From NCBI GenBank assembly GCA_963556695.1, contig CAUWAG010000018.1, forward strand, positions 5,332,001-5,396,000: a stretch of DNA of 64,000 bases, read 5' to 3'. Origin of the DNA: Anthostomella pinea. Taxonomy: Eukaryota > Ascomycota > Sordariomycetes > Xylariales > Xylariaceae. The notes below the pieces were generated by a model that searched no databases, was not told the origin of the DNA, and worked only from the letters and a program-made list of their open reading frames with translations. Of this stretch, positions 1 to 10,770 are shown piece after piece. The translations under genes and the position numbers were made by a program. How positions within the stretch are numbered: the stretch's first letter is position 1; each line of letters starts with the position of its first letter.

Positions 1-932
1 TGCGTTAACAGCAGTGATGTAATAAGCCTAAAAAGACAAGCTATGAAACCCACTATTCCGACATCAGACAGCCCTGGAGGTTAGCGGTGAGACCTCCCGG
101 ACGGAAAGTCGGCTTGCCATTTTTAGTCCAAGACGACGGTTGAATAACGTGAGGTTGAGTTGCTTGTTTGCTTGTCAAAGCCGCGGGACGCACCTGCAGC
201 CAACAGATCCGTGCGACAGCGAGTCGTGGTACCGCTCCCAGGCTCTGATTGGCCAGTTGAGGAATCCAGGGGCCGTCACTAGCAGTCCCGGGCCCCGGCG
301 ACTCGTTACGTTCAGGGCACACACCACTGACCCACCACCTGCCACCGCCGAACTCTCTCTGTCTGCATCTGTCAGACTGTCACCATGTCACTGCAGGTGG
401 TCAGTGGTCGATGCGATGCGTCCACTCGATGCGACCACGATCCTGCTCTGCTGTCCACCATTCGGCACCCCTCCAAGGTACCCCGACTGCCCGACCAGCC
501 CGACTTACATTCTGCATGCATGCGCTCTTGAACACGGGGACTGGTGTCACCTCCCAATGATTAGGAGGTCCATGTATGTGGTGACTATAACTCTACCGCC
601 ACACCGGTTTCGGTTCCGTCAAGTCAGATCAACTCAAGTCACATCAGCTGGTCCAACGTATGTCCCTTGGCTGATATGTATGCGCGGAATTCGCTCCGTG
701 TACAAGGGCTGTTGCGTGGACGCATATGCATGATACATCTATTTACATGTATGTTCTATCGTATGTATGGGTGGTCTTCATGTACAAGGAACAGTCGCCT
801 GTTCCAGCTCCTCTCTTTCTTATGCCAAGAGTCTACAAGGCCAATGATGGCCCAGCAGTCCAGAGCGTACATATGTATGCTACATATCATACATGGCTCC
901 CCACACACCAGAGTCCCCTTCGAGCCGGCTCC
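1..932. other. intergenic, no gene seen
   Basis: This stretch lies downstream of the PPR-like gene and runs to the window edge. Open frames on both strands are short, lack an ATG-initiated conserved product or overlap each other, and none resembles a known family. From about 720 to 900 there are many ATGTAT/ACATAT-like words, giving a locally AT-richer, low-complexity look. It probably holds the 3' UTR of the minus-strand gene ending at 933 and spacer DNA. Confidence 0.5.
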
Positions 933-3560
933 TCACCCCAGTGCGGCAAAGTGAAGAGACATGCTCTCGTCACTCGGCGTATTCGTCGGCCTGGGTAAGC
1001 AGGATAGCGCCACCGGCTTTGGTGCGCGCAATTCCGTCCCGGGATGCGCATATCTTGCCGTGCCATCTGCAAGCACGATGTCCTCTCGGCGAGTTGCTGG
1101 AAGCACGAGTGGTGGCATGTAGGTAGAGGGGGGTAGCTCCGCTCCTTTGTCCAAGTCTTGCCGCTCTGCTGCTTCAAGAAGAGTCGCTTGTTGTCCGAGA
1201 TCTCTGTGCTTCATACGATCGACAAGCTTGCAGACAAGCTTCTCGGCAACTTTCTCGACCGGCATGCGGTACCACTCGGGGTATTGAGACCGGAGCTCAT
1301 GTTGTGTTTGGCTACTCAGGTTGACAAACAACGTAGCTCTGATGTCATCTTCGGCGTTACCGACAGCTTCCTCAAGCTTTCTTATACCAACGTTGTGGCC
1401 TTGGTCTTCGGGCTCCGGCAAGTCGACTGAGCCAGGTAGATAGAAAGATGCCAAGACTCGCATCGGCATGTCTTCTGAATTGCCAGAATTCTCAAGCCTC
1501 TTGACCAGTCCAGCAGCATTGGGTATTCGTTGGAGAAGCTGATTCTTGACATCACCTTCTGTCATTGGACCCGAGCGTAGTTCAATGTGCCCGAGAGCCC
1601 GGCGAAGGACCCTGTGTGAAAGTTCTGGAGCCTCGTACCGACTCTGTCCAACCGGCCTCCGATGTCTTTCAGGAGTCAGAATAGACGAAGTGTCAAAGTC
1701 GTAACCCGTCTTCATCTTGATGACGAGAGCATGCGCCATCGCGGTGATAGCTTCGATATTGTCCTTCAAATCTCTGTACCTCCGATCAATCGAGAGTAGG
1801 CCTGCCAGTCGATCGAAGCCAATCATGGCCTCCGAATCCTTTCGCCTCATCTGCTGAACTGCTTCCAGGTCGGCAATGGCTCTGTCGAGGCGGTTGACAA
1901 ATGATCCGCCCGGATTGCTGAGTCCCTTGACTGTGGACATGCACAGTTGCGTCGTTTCCTGCACTTCTATCTGCAGTTGCATTCTTTTAACAAGCAATTT
2001 CAGCTCCTGCGTTGCTGCGCGGTAGGTATTGCCGACTAGGCCATATAACTCGTCGTAAGGAAGCCAGCATATCTCCAGCAGATGAGAAAGGCTCCCAACT
2101 ACCATGCGAGATGTTGCTGTTGAGCTGCGACGCATTATGGAGTTGACTATAGCGGCAAACCCTCTGAAGTTTTTCGCAATGCCTATGAGCAGTTTCCGTG
2201 CTGATGCAACATCGACCGTTGCCAGACAGGCCCTGAACAGATCATGAAGCGTCTCGGCTTGAACCATAGCCCCTTGGCGCATGCAAGCCACGAACATCAT
2301 AGCCGCGTTGCAAACTTGCCCGTAATGGAGCCAGCACTTGATCAGGCTGTCAAACACATCGTCGCCCCTGTGTACCCGCTGGACGAAAGCGTGCTTACGC
2401 GAGGCACAGTTCTTTGAGGCCCATTTGAGGAACCCGTCCGAATGCACGAGCTGCTTGGCGAATATGCGAACGTTTAGGCCGGTGTCTTTCACACCCCTCA
2501 TCCTTTGGATGGTGTCTCGCATGCCTTCTAGCTCGTTCGTCCCTCGATAGTGGTTGAGGAGACAAACCATTGTCTGCTGCGTGGCCGGCCATGCAGTGTT
2601 CAGAATGTATGAATCGATCACTGCCTGCGCCAGATCAGGTCGCTGAATCCTGTTGAAACCAGCAATGAGCGTGTTGTAGGTGTGCATGCTCGGGGGCGCA
2701 CTCGATGTCAGGAGATTGTAGCATATCTTTCCAACAACCTTCTTCGATGATGTCGCTTGGTTGAAAATGCGGCGGATCGATTCACTCAGCATGGACCGCG
2801 TCCTGGCAGTATTGCGGATGTCCCTTTCCGGGTACTCGTAGCTAGGGTAGTGTGGACTCCGTCTGACATCTTCGACTTCTTTCCATAATGCATCTTCCGC
2901 TTCGGTATCCACCCCATCAATTCCCGCCTTGTCTCGATTCCGTGTGCCGTTTTGTGTCTGGCTTCGGGACAGCAATTGGCCAACCAGCTCTTCGATTTGA
3001 GTCGTCGTACGCCCAAGGTGATCGTCGGTCTTTGGTTCCCGAAGGATACAGTTTGGGTCTCGTTCTTCGGCTGCGATTGCAGCTTCGATCTTTACCCAGT
3101 CCACTTGAACCTGTACCCACGACGGACGAGCAAGAGGTCGATGAGTTATGTCGCATAAATGTCCCAGCTCCTGTAGTAAAGTACTGGAGGCCTCTTGTCC
3201 CCTCCAACTTGATAATGGCGTTGGGTATGCGGGGCCGTTGGAAGGTCCGGTCTCGATGCCATCGTGCTGGCCGCCATGCTGGCTCCGGGACTCCTGACCC
3301 GGCAATGTACTCAACGCGGCTCTGGCCTTCTCCAACTTCGCATCGAGCTCCTTGCGCCTGGCCTCCTTCCTCCGCGCGTCGAGAACGGTAGCAGTGCCTA
3401 GTATGGTGGTGTAGCAAGCGGTAAAGAGGTCGGCAGCGGTGACTTTCCGCCTCGAGGCGGCGGTGGTAGATCGGCGTGTTATCGTATTCGTGGCATGGAG
3501 GCAAGCTCGACAGCGACAGGAGAACTGCGCCTGAGCAGCGCGGGACCACAGTGATTGCAT
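933..3560 (-). CDS. PPR-like mitochondrial protein (hypothetical)
   Basis: This is one uninterrupted 875-codon frame starting from an ATG at 3560. The first ~40 residues (MQSLWSRAAQAQFSCRCRAC...) are rich in Arg, Ser and Ala with no acids, as in a mitochondrial targeting peptide. Residues ~70-90 are a charged K/R/E-rich helix. Around residues 285-350 there is pentatricopeptide-repeat-like sequence, including THYNTLI-type spacing (MHTYNTLIAGFNRIQRPDLA) and helical pairs; further helical hairpins follow to ~residue 560. The C-terminal third is unrecognised. PPR proteins bind organellar RNA for processing, stability or translation, so a mitochondrial RNA role is inferred. It is divergent from the DUF866 gene across 322 bp. 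The existence of the gene is well supported by frame length; the exact family member is not identified. Confidence 0.75.
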   Translation of the reverse strand: MQSLWSRAAQAQFSCRCRACLHATNTITRRSTTAASRRKVTAADLFTACYTTILGTATVLDARRKEARRKELDAKLEKARAALSTLPGQESRSQHGGQHDGIETGPSNGPAYPTPLSSWRGQEASSTLLQELGHLCDITHRPLARPSWVQVQVDWVKIEAAIAAEERDPNCILREPKTDDHLGRTTTQIEELVGQLLSRSQTQNGTRNRDKAGIDGVDTEAEDALWKEVEDVRRSPHYPSYEYPERDIRNTARTRSMLSESIRRIFNQATSSKKVVGKICYNLLTSSAPPSMHTYNTLIAGFNRIQRPDLAQAVIDSYILNTAWPATQQTMVCLLNHYRGTNELEGMRDTIQRMRGVKDTGLNVRIFAKQLVHSDGFLKWASKNCASRKHAFVQRVHRGDDVFDSLIKCWLHYGQVCNAAMMFVACMRQGAMVQAETLHDLFRACLATVDVASARKLLIGIAKNFRGFAAIVNSIMRRSSTATSRMVVGSLSHLLEICWLPYDELYGLVGNTYRAATQELKLLVKRMQLQIEVQETTQLCMSTVKGLSNPGGSFVNRLDRAIADLEAVQQMRRKDSEAMIGFDRLAGLLSIDRRYRDLKDNIEAITAMAHALVIKMKTGYDFDTSSILTPERHRRPVGQSRYEAPELSHRVLRRALGHIELRSGPMTEGDVKNQLLQRIPNAAGLVKRLENSGNSEDMPMRVLASFYLPGSVDLPEPEDQGHNVGIRKLEEAVGNAEDDIRATLFVNLSSQTQHELRSQYPEWYRMPVEKVAEKLVCKLVDRMKHRDLGQQATLLEAAERQDLDKGAELPPSTYMPPLVLPATRREDIVLADGTARYAHPGTELRAPKPVALSCLPRPTNTPSDESMSLHFAALG

Positions 3561-3882
3561 AACTCAGTCATGTCGTCCGCCGGAGGTCAGCGCTGGTGCC
3601 CAATTGGCGTCTTGCAGGTTGTTGTGCGTCAATTGGGCGGTTCGGCGAGATGATGTTAAAAGGTGCTCGCTCAGGTTCAGGTGGGACCATCCGGATGGGA
3701 ATCAGGTCACTTCAACGCAGCTGTTGCCGGGCTGTCACACAGACTTGGCAGTGCCAGCCTTTATCAATGGACAATGTGCCACCACCTCGAGAGTCGAGGA
3801 GCATCGATGAGGCCTCGACCAATCTACCTCCACATCACCACTACAGCATGCAAATGATCTGAGTCTCGGAATCCAAGTCAAG
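3561..3882. promoter_or_regulatory. divergent promoter, PPR-like / DUF866 genes
   Basis: This 322-bp spacer lies between two divergent start codons. It contains CCAATTGG at 3600-3607, which reads as a CCAAT box on both strands, and a second CAATTGG copy at 3630-3636. No TATA box is obvious. A shared CCAAT-type promoter is an inference from position. Confidence 0.45.
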
Positions 3883-4599
3883 ATGTATGCACTCACTTTG
3901 ACTGCTGAGCTCAATGGGTAAGTCTGTACAAAGTCCCATGCCCACCGATTTCATGGATCTGACTGGGGTGATATTCTAGAGTGACGAACTTGCGGCCCAA
4001 GGATACCGCCGAAGATCCATTCTGGTATACCTTCACCGTACAGTGTACATCCTGCCGCGAGACGCATCCCAATGCAGTCAGCGTCAGCAGATTTGTGAGT
4101 ACTCTGTAACTCAGATTTCATCGACCTGTTGTTGCAGTTTACTGACTTCAACCAGGAGATGAACGAGCTGAGCGGCAGCAGAGGCGAAGCGAATTTCGTG
4201 TGGAGGTGCAAAAACTGCAAGGTTTGTGTACCATTTACCATGCATTCGACACACACAACTAATTCAGTCTGCAGAGAGAGTCATCCTGCTCCATCAAGAC
4301 CACGCCCAAGCCTTACCAACAGAAGGAGCCGGCAACACAGCAAACCGTCATCGAATTCGACTCCAGAGGCCTGGAGTTCACTTCCTTCTCTCCCGAGGTA
4401 AGTCCTGCTTCCCAGAATTATGTTATTCGTCAGCTTGGAGACTGAAGTGATTCAGGGTGAATGGCTAGCAGATGGTTTGGAGTCTGGTACGAAGTTTGAG
4501 GGCATCGACTTAGGGGAGGGTGAATGGTACGACTATGACGAGAAGGCCAACGATGAAGTCAGCATCAAGGAATTCAAGTGGGACATCAAGAGAGCTTAA
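3883..4599 (+). CDS. DUF866 / CXXC zinc-binding protein (UPF0587)
   Basis: Five exons are inferred: 3883-3917, 3980-4094, 4138-4221, 4275-4397 and 4456-4599, joining in frame to 166 residues. Donors are GTAAGT, GTGAGT, GTTTGT and GTAAGT. The protein begins MYALTLTAELNG and carries two CXXC pairs, CTSC (about residue 34) and CKNC (about residue 75), which in this family (human C1orf123/CZIB, yeast YCR090C) bind zinc. It ends in an acidic region with GEWYDYDEKANDEVSIKEF, matching the conserved family C-terminus. Length equals the family norm (~160). The family is widely conserved in eukaryotes but its molecular role is poorly defined. The upstream spacer is shared with the PPR-like gene. Confidence 0.88.
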
Positions 4600-5209
4600 T
4601 TCAGGAGTCCTGAAGTCAATCAACATGGAATGAAATGAACCACTGCAAGTTCACTTGGTGTGGAAAGCCCTGGCACCACCGGAGACTTTGTCGGAGACTT
4701 CGTCCTGCACGAGAATCGTTTGAGCCGTTCGTCTCTTCCATTCTCATGTGTCCCCTATCCTGAATTTTGACGGGCGACACATGGAAAATGCCATGGTGAG
4801 TAGAAAGAGGATCACGACGATTGAGCGCTGAGCAGTGACATCGGCCCCATTGCAACCTACATCCCCAAATATCGCCACCGAACAAAGATCGCATCAAACC
4901 CAAACTAGAATGATTGTACTTCTCGTGGCTTCAAGGTAAAATACCTTACACAATACTTGACTCGTAAACAGAAGTAGAAGCTGGCTGGCTGGCTGGCCAG
5001 AGTGAGGCTGTAAACCCAACCAAGCTCAAGTGGGGCCTTATCCAAAGCTCAGAACTCCACCACCCAATCAACATCGAGAGCAAAAATCCCAACTGAGGCT
5101 TCAGCCTCGAGCCTCGTCCATTCATTTTCCACCCGCGACCGCAACACAACAGCGGCGAAGAACCACCACAGAGCAGAACAACAAGCAGCGCCCCTGTAAT
5201 CTGCCCACC
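4600..5209. other. intergenic with SmF promoter and (CTGG)n
   Basis: This 610-bp spacer between two plus-strand genes holds the DUF866 3' end and the SmF promoter and 5' leader. A (CTGG)4 microsatellite lies at 4981-4996. The last ~120 bp are rich in CAAC and CCACC, as in fungal 5' leaders. No coding frame is supported. Confidence 0.5.
4981..4996. repeat. (CTGG)4 microsatellite
   Basis: Four perfect CTGG units lie about 210 bp upstream of the SmF start codon. Confidence 0.9.
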
Positions 5210-5762
5210 ATGAGTGTAAGCCGCTGCCCTATCTTGCGCAATCTGCAATCTGCAATCTGCATATTCAGTAGCTGACCCAATGCCCACAGTTCATGCCAGT
5301 GAACCCGCGGCCGATGCTGCAGGACCTGTACGTCCTCCACGCTCCAGCCCCCTCGCGACCCCCTCCCTTTCCTACTGCGCGACGAAACCAACCGACATTC
5401 CAGTCTCGAGTAGAGAACAAGCACTGACGATTCTTTGGGGGTGATATAGTGTCAACAAGGACATCGTGGTGCGACTGAAGTGGGGCGAGACCGAGTACAA
5501 GGGCAGACTGGTGTCCATCGACGGCTACATGAACATCCAGCTCACCAACGCCCAAGAGTACATCGACCAGAAGTTCACGAGCGACCTGGGGCAGATCCTG
5601 ATCCGGTTCGTCGTCCTCTCTTTCATATCGACAATACGGTTCATGATTATGGGAACTGCAATACTGACTGTTGGCGCGATGTGATGGAACAGGTGCAATA
5701 ACGTATTATGGATTAAGGGCGCGGATCAGGGCGAGAGTGCCGATACGAAGATGGAGGGATAG
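5210..5762 (+). CDS. Small nuclear ribonucleoprotein SmF
   Basis: Four exons, 5210-5215, 5290-5327, 5450-5605 and 5693-5762, give an 89-residue protein. The first exon is only 6 nt (ATG AGT) before a GTAAGC donor. Spliced, it reads [15 protein letters not shown] followed by the Sm1 motif ([23 protein letters not shown]...) and the Sm2 motif ([13 protein letters not shown]), with an acidic tail. The VSIDGYMN(I/M)QL and IRCNNV(L)(Y/W)I(R/K)G signatures are those of SmF rather than other Sm or LSm subunits; yeast SMX3 and human SNRPF have the same size. SmF is one of seven subunits of the Sm ring on U1, U2, U4 and U5 snRNA. The gene converges with PRMT5 downstream. Confidence 0.93.
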
Positions 5763-6294
5763 GCGCCGGTGGCTGTCATTGCTGGTACGAAGCTGGTATT
5801 GAGGTTGCTTCTGCGCTGGCGAGGTGGTAGCATGATACCCCTGGATGGAAAGAAAGCGAGATTCAGATGGACGATGGCGGCCTGGTGTGGAAATGCTTTG
5901 GATGACACAATGAGCGGCTTCGCCAGAAAAGGAGCTGAGAGGCCGGGATGCTCCATTGGACCCCATTGGACCCCCGTGGAGATACGGGCGGGACGGACAA
6001 CTCGACACGTTTGTCAGGGAAAATGGCGTCCGGACAGTCATGGCATTCATCATCACAAAGCTCAGGGGCACATCAAAACATGGGAAGGCGGACCATCGTT
6101 CACTTCTCTTGGTATCTCTGTAGCAGGGCAGCAGCAGCAGCATCTTCGATCGGAGCAAGCCTCTAAAGAAATCTGCAAAAAATGCAAAAGCTTTTCCCAA
6201 CCATCACATGTGCCTCCTTTACCGGCCCTTTTGCTGCTTCCTGTCATCGTGCGCTCCGTGGACCAGCAATGCAGTGTAGGTAGGTACTGACACA
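5763..6294. other. convergent 3' intergenic region
   Basis: This 532-bp stretch lies between the SmF stop (+) and the PRMT5 stop (-). Long open frames run through it on both strands, but none has a recognisable product. It most likely holds the two 3' UTRs. A run of CAGCAG occurs near 6129-6140 and TAGGTAGGTACT near 6279-6289. Confidence 0.45.
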
Positions 6295-8983
6295 TCACAT
6301 CTGGCAAGCCACCTTTCGGCTACTGCACAGCTCTGAACCACCAACCTTGACCCTCTGGGAAGGACCAACCCACATGAAGGCCTCAACCATCCACTCGTAC
6401 CATACCTTGGCATCGTCCGTCTGCCGCCACATGCTGACCTCGAGCTCTGTGTCTGGCGGGAAGTAAAGCGGTTGCTAGAGAGAATCGTTAGCCGTTTCCC
6501 GGTTCTTGACAACTATGGCATGCGATAGTTGAGACGTAAGGGGATTTGATGGTGGAAGGGAGAGCGCCAACTCGACGTACCTTGAGCGGAAAGAAGATAG
6601 GGAACCACGAGATCATATCTTTGCTCTTTCTATCAATCATTTCCGGGAGTATGCTCAGCTCAACCTTCTGCTTCGCCTCCGGCTCTCGGTCGCTGTCACC
6701 TGCTGATGTCGTTCCCTTGGGCGCATAGAGCACCGCCTCGAAGTATCCTGCGAGACCGTGGATTACACCGCGCGACCTACACACGAATGTAAGGTGGCAA
6801 TGCCGAGCGTTGTGGTCGTTGGCACCGACACCGCCCGACATGCTGCCTCCTCCGCCGCCGACAACGCCACCAGACCTGCGCGCCTCGACCGCATCCATTG
6901 TCGCCTGCGGCAGAGGGTGCACAAACTCCCATGCCTGCTGGAAGCGGGCGCGGCCCGGCACACGCTGGGCCACGAAGTCGAGAGCGAACAGCCGGACTAC
7001 CCATGGCGTATCAAAGGCATTGATGTCGCCCGACTCTCGCCGCTGGCAGATGTCGGCAAAGATACGGGGTGTCGAGATCGGGCTGAGGTGCGCCGTGTAC
7101 GAGCTTGGGATCGAGATGCCGTGTTCTGGGACCAGCACATGCTGAATACCGTCGAGACACTCGGGCGAGAGCTCATTGTCGCCGAAGGAGCCGAGGAGCT
7201 CCGATACGAGGATGTCGACGTTGCCATGGACTACTTCGGCGTCATCGGGCGAAGATACGATTGGGCCTTTCCAGGCTCGCATATCGGTCTTGACGACTGT
7301 CACGCGGCCGCCCCACTGCGTCTGATTCTGCCGCAGGAGGTAGACGTATGCATTCGGGTTCTTCTCCACGGCCCATACTTTGACAGGCACACCAGTACTT
7401 TCGCTGGCTCTGAGGGCACGCGTCACGAGAGGTCCACGACCAGAGCCTGCGACAGCGATAACGACACCGCCTGGAGACGACGCGGGTTTGCCCTGGTCTA
7501 CCCATTCACGTAGAGCCTCCATGATAGCCAGTTCGTACTGATAGTACTTGACCGGGTCGCCTTCGAACACCTCATAGGTAATGCTCTCCAGATTGTCGGA
7601 AAGGGGCTGCAGTGGCGATTGCAGCCAGTCCTGGAAGTTGGTCAGGGTGTTCTGCTCCATGACGCTGAGGGGCTCCTGCTGTCTCTCGACGTGTCTCAGG
7701 TACGAAGAGTAGGCATTGAGAACCTTCTGGCCGCTCTTAGCGGGTTGCGAAGCAGCAGCCTCTTCCAAAGTAGGGAACTCGGCCGCAGACGAAGTACCCA
7801 CGACGTCCTTAATATCGGGGCCAGCTTCCACCTCGGGTCCGACATCGCAAAGTATGAAATACGGGGCATTCTTGAGTTGCATATAGGTCATGATCAGGTT
7901 CTGATGAGCTCGACTCAGCGATGGGTGGTCGGCTTTATTCGTCTGAAATGCCTGAGGGCCAAAGGTCAGATACTGAAGTGGTTCGGAAAACCATCTGGTC
8001 TGCAGTTCCTTGTCGGGAAGCACTCGGGGCACTTTCAGAGCTGAAAGGGAGTCAGTAAGCGATGATACAAAGGCGATGGGTGAGTGAAGGGTCCCCCTTG
8101 GTTACACCGGTGTATATGTGCATAGAGCACTATACATGGGCAGAGGGACATGGGAAAGAGGAGTACTTACCGACTAGAAGTCGTGAATCGTACTCGCAAG
8201 CAGTACGTATCACATGCCAGGAGTCCCAAGCGCTGAAGAGGTCAATCTCCTGCCGATCTTGCGATTCATCCTGCTTATCCTTGGACAGAGACAAGAGCGC
8301 TATCTTCTCTTCCAGGCCAGGCTCACGATACATGGGCATGTGAATGATAATGTTGACGCGAGTGCCGATCAACAGGGTCTCCTGTATGGCTCGGGCATAC
8401 TGCGCAACGCCTTGGCTGTTGCCGAGCTTGAGAGAGTCTTGTCTGGGCCCAGGTACAATGATACTCCTGACGCCGCAGAAGTTGGCATAGGCGACTTCGA
8501 GGTTCAGGACCTGTCTGGATATGCTCGATACGATGTGATTCGAAGAGCAGAGGTCGATCCACGGGCTTGAATAGGCGATGAATCCACCTGTGTAGGTTCC
8601 TGGGTAAAGAGTGGTGTCCTCGGTGGTCAAGGGGGGGACAATAGGGTCAGGGCGTGATCCAGAACTCTGCTCGCCACCCAGATCCGACAAGCTGGTTTCC
8701 AGCAGTTGCAATATACGCTCATGGAAACGGTCATTAGTGATGGGGGTGGTGACAAAACTGAACTGTGGCCGATTAGCATCGAGGTAGTGTAGAGCTGTGA
8801 AGCCACACTTACACCGGAGTTCAGGACTTGGCCATACTGCAAGTCGGTGAGAGTCTCGGATCTGGTGGAGTCATGCTGGCCAATGTAGAAAGTCGGACGA
8901 ATCTCGTCATAGGCATCGGACTCGTTGTCCATGAAATCCTTGGCCATCGTAGCTGGTTGATTTTGTTGCGACGAGGCTGCCAT
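6295..8983 (-). CDS. prmt5: Protein arginine N-methyltransferase 5 (PRMT5/Skb1/Hsl7)
   Basis: Four exons read on the minus strand (8983-8813, 8762-8171, 8040-6581, 6474-6295) join in frame to 800 residues. PRMT5 is the type II enzyme making symmetric dimethylarginine on Sm proteins, histones and cell-cycle regulators. The N-terminal ~290 residues match the TIM-barrel domain (WIDLCSSNHI..., RVNIIIHMPMY). The Rossmann SAM-binding motif AVAGSGRGPLV lies near residue 445, and the double-E loop SELLGSFGDNELSPECLDG near residue 540. The last exon encodes the family's C-terminal beta-barrel end, LYFPPDTELEVSMWRQTDD...VWYEW. Length agrees with fungal Skb1/Hsl7. All introns are GT-AG. SmF, a subunit of the same Sm complex that PRMT5 methylates in animals, is the next gene downstream in convergent orientation; this may be coincidence. 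Confidence 0.95.
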
Positions 8984-9494
8984 GCTGCGAGAGCGAGAGG
9001 TCCTTGTTCACACCCGATGTACCTTAGGTACTGTCAGGTGGGTACCTTTGGCGCGGGGCAGTTGGTGTCAACGAGTGAGAGGTCTGAAGGGAAATGCAAG
9101 CAAAACTCAGCGGGCCATGGTTGCTGGCAAGACAAGATCAGGCACAGAACTAACGAAATATTGCTTTACCGGGCATTCATGTTGGGCCTGATCGCATGTG
9201 GTGTTCACAAGAGACCTCCACGGCTGAAGGTAAGGCGTCAACGAAAAGCGACTGGGCACACACTGGGCTTGAAAAGTTCAATTGAGCACACACCGTTTGA
9301 TTGGCTGAAACACCGCTGTCAACAACCACGACCCCTGTAACGCAGTGCCTGCCGAAGCTCTGGTCCCTCCCCCACGTCGCTTTTGCGCCAGAGCCTTCCA
9401 AGACTCCAAGTTGAAGCTACGAAAATCGGGCTTCTCCAGTGGTTGTCGCGTGGGTGGACTTGACCAACTCTACATGTAGCCAGTTGCTTTCAAG
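8984..9494. promoter_or_regulatory. divergent promoter, PRMT5 / prefoldin 4
   Basis: This 511-bp spacer lies between divergent start codons. It has GTACCTTAGGTAC at 9019-9031, an inverted repeat of the GGTACC type seen repeatedly in this window, a GGTACC at about 9051, and TGATTGGCTG (inverted CCAAT) at 9298-9307. No supported coding frame. Confidence 0.45.
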
Positions 9495-10127
9495 ATGAAT
9501 CGGCGCATGGTAAGCCAGATACATCGCCCCGACCCTTGAGTCTCTGCTCGAGATTTTGCGCCTACTGACCGCTGGTTGCACCCCGTCTAGCTCACCAAAG
9601 ACGAAGAGGGGGCCGCCGACGAGGTCGAGGTCCGTCGCGAAGACCAGGACAAGATCAACAAATTCAGCCGCCTACACCAGCGGGAGCTGAATCTAGAGGA
9701 CGAGCTCAAGAACAAGAACGTGTGTTTTTTCACAACAGCATACAGCATACAGCGACCGTTACTAACAAATGCGACTTTGTAGAAAGAAAAGGAAGAGCTA
9801 GACGATGTCACTATGGAGCTGGAACTCGCCGACGAAGACGATACCGTGCCGTAAGCCTACCTACCTACGTCGAATACTGCAACGGCCCTCGCCCATCGCC
9901 ATCACAGCAACTGACAACCGTTGCGGACATGCAGGTACAAAATCGGCGATGCCTTTTTCCACGTCCAACTACCACAAGCACAGGAGATGCTGGCCTCGTC
10001 GACAACCCGGATAGAGGAGGAGGTTTCGGTGCTGGAGGACAAGCTCGGCACCACCAAGGAGGAGATGCAACAGCTGAAGGTGGAACTGTACGCTCGATTC
10101 GGCCGCAGTATAAACCTCGAGACGTAA
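9495..10127 (+). CDS. Prefoldin subunit 4
   Basis: Four exons, 9495-9509, 9591-9719, 9783-9850 and 9935-10127, join in frame to 134 residues. The 15-nt first exon encodes MNRRM and is followed by GTAAGC. The product shows the prefoldin beta-type layout: an N-terminal coiled-coil helix (KINKFSRLHQRELNLEDELK), the central hairpin with YKIGDAFFHV, and a C-terminal coiled coil (EEEVSVLEDKLGTTKEEMQQLKVELY) ending in YARFGRSINLE. The GDAFFH...YA.FG..INLE pattern identifies subunit 4 (yeast GIM3, human PFDN4). Prefoldin is the cytosolic hexamer that hands nascent actin and tubulin to the TRiC/CCT chaperonin. The last exon start is set by GCAG at 9931-9934. Confidence 0.93.
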
Positions 10128-10770
10128 TACTGCTGCAATGGTATAAAGTGCCTAAGTCAAGATGTGTTCCGGCAGCTGTTCCTTACATAAGGCCCGACCC
10201 GCATGAAGCCGGTACGATTTCAGGCAATCTGGGGCTTCAGTCAGACGTCCCACTAGAGAGAACTCTTGGGAGCATTGCAAAGCATTGGGGTAAGTAATAT
10301 GGAGCTGCAGGTGACGTACCTGCTATGTGCTTCGCGAGAGATATGTACCTGAGTACCCTGGAGTCTTCGCTCCAGTGTCTTGGTCGATCTGTGTCTTTCG
10401 ATGAGAAGCGAATAGGGTCCAAGAACCCCAGATATACTCCAACCACAGCAACGCCGACCCCTATTTCCCCTGTCGGTGTGCGGTGCCCATAAGCCGGCCA
10501 TCGAGGGCTGGGATCCCGTCACGGAAAAGGGGTACGTTCTTCTTTTGATCGTGAGAATGAAGACTTGCTTAGAAGTCTACAGCACTCCAGGTTATGCCAA
10601 ACTCCTAGAGCTGTTCATGAGTCTACCTTGGGAGCAGGCACTCACGCAAGGGGGCATTGGATATAACTGGTGGCGTGCTGAGGGGCCTATGATCACGCTT
10701 GTTTTATAAACTATTGGGGTACAGACAATACTGAACGTTTGAAGATCAATTGTATCCCGTGAAACCCATC
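10128..10770. other. convergent 3' intergenic region
   Basis: This 643-bp spacer lies between the prefoldin stop (+) and the PDI-like gene stop (-). Short frames occur in both directions without recognisable products; presumably both 3' UTRs and terminators are here. Confidence 0.45.

Noticed and set aside
140..733. 197-codon plus-strand frame at the window start
   Set aside because: Begins at TTG, composition irregular, no recognisable product.
5769..6290. 173-codon plus-strand frame downstream of SmF
   Set aside because: No recognisable domain, lies in a convergent 3' region, and overlaps frames on the other strand.
6758..7513. 251-codon frame on the plus strand inside PRMT5
   Set aside because: It is the antisense shadow of the PRMT5 methyltransferase exon; the minus-strand frame has clear family motifs.
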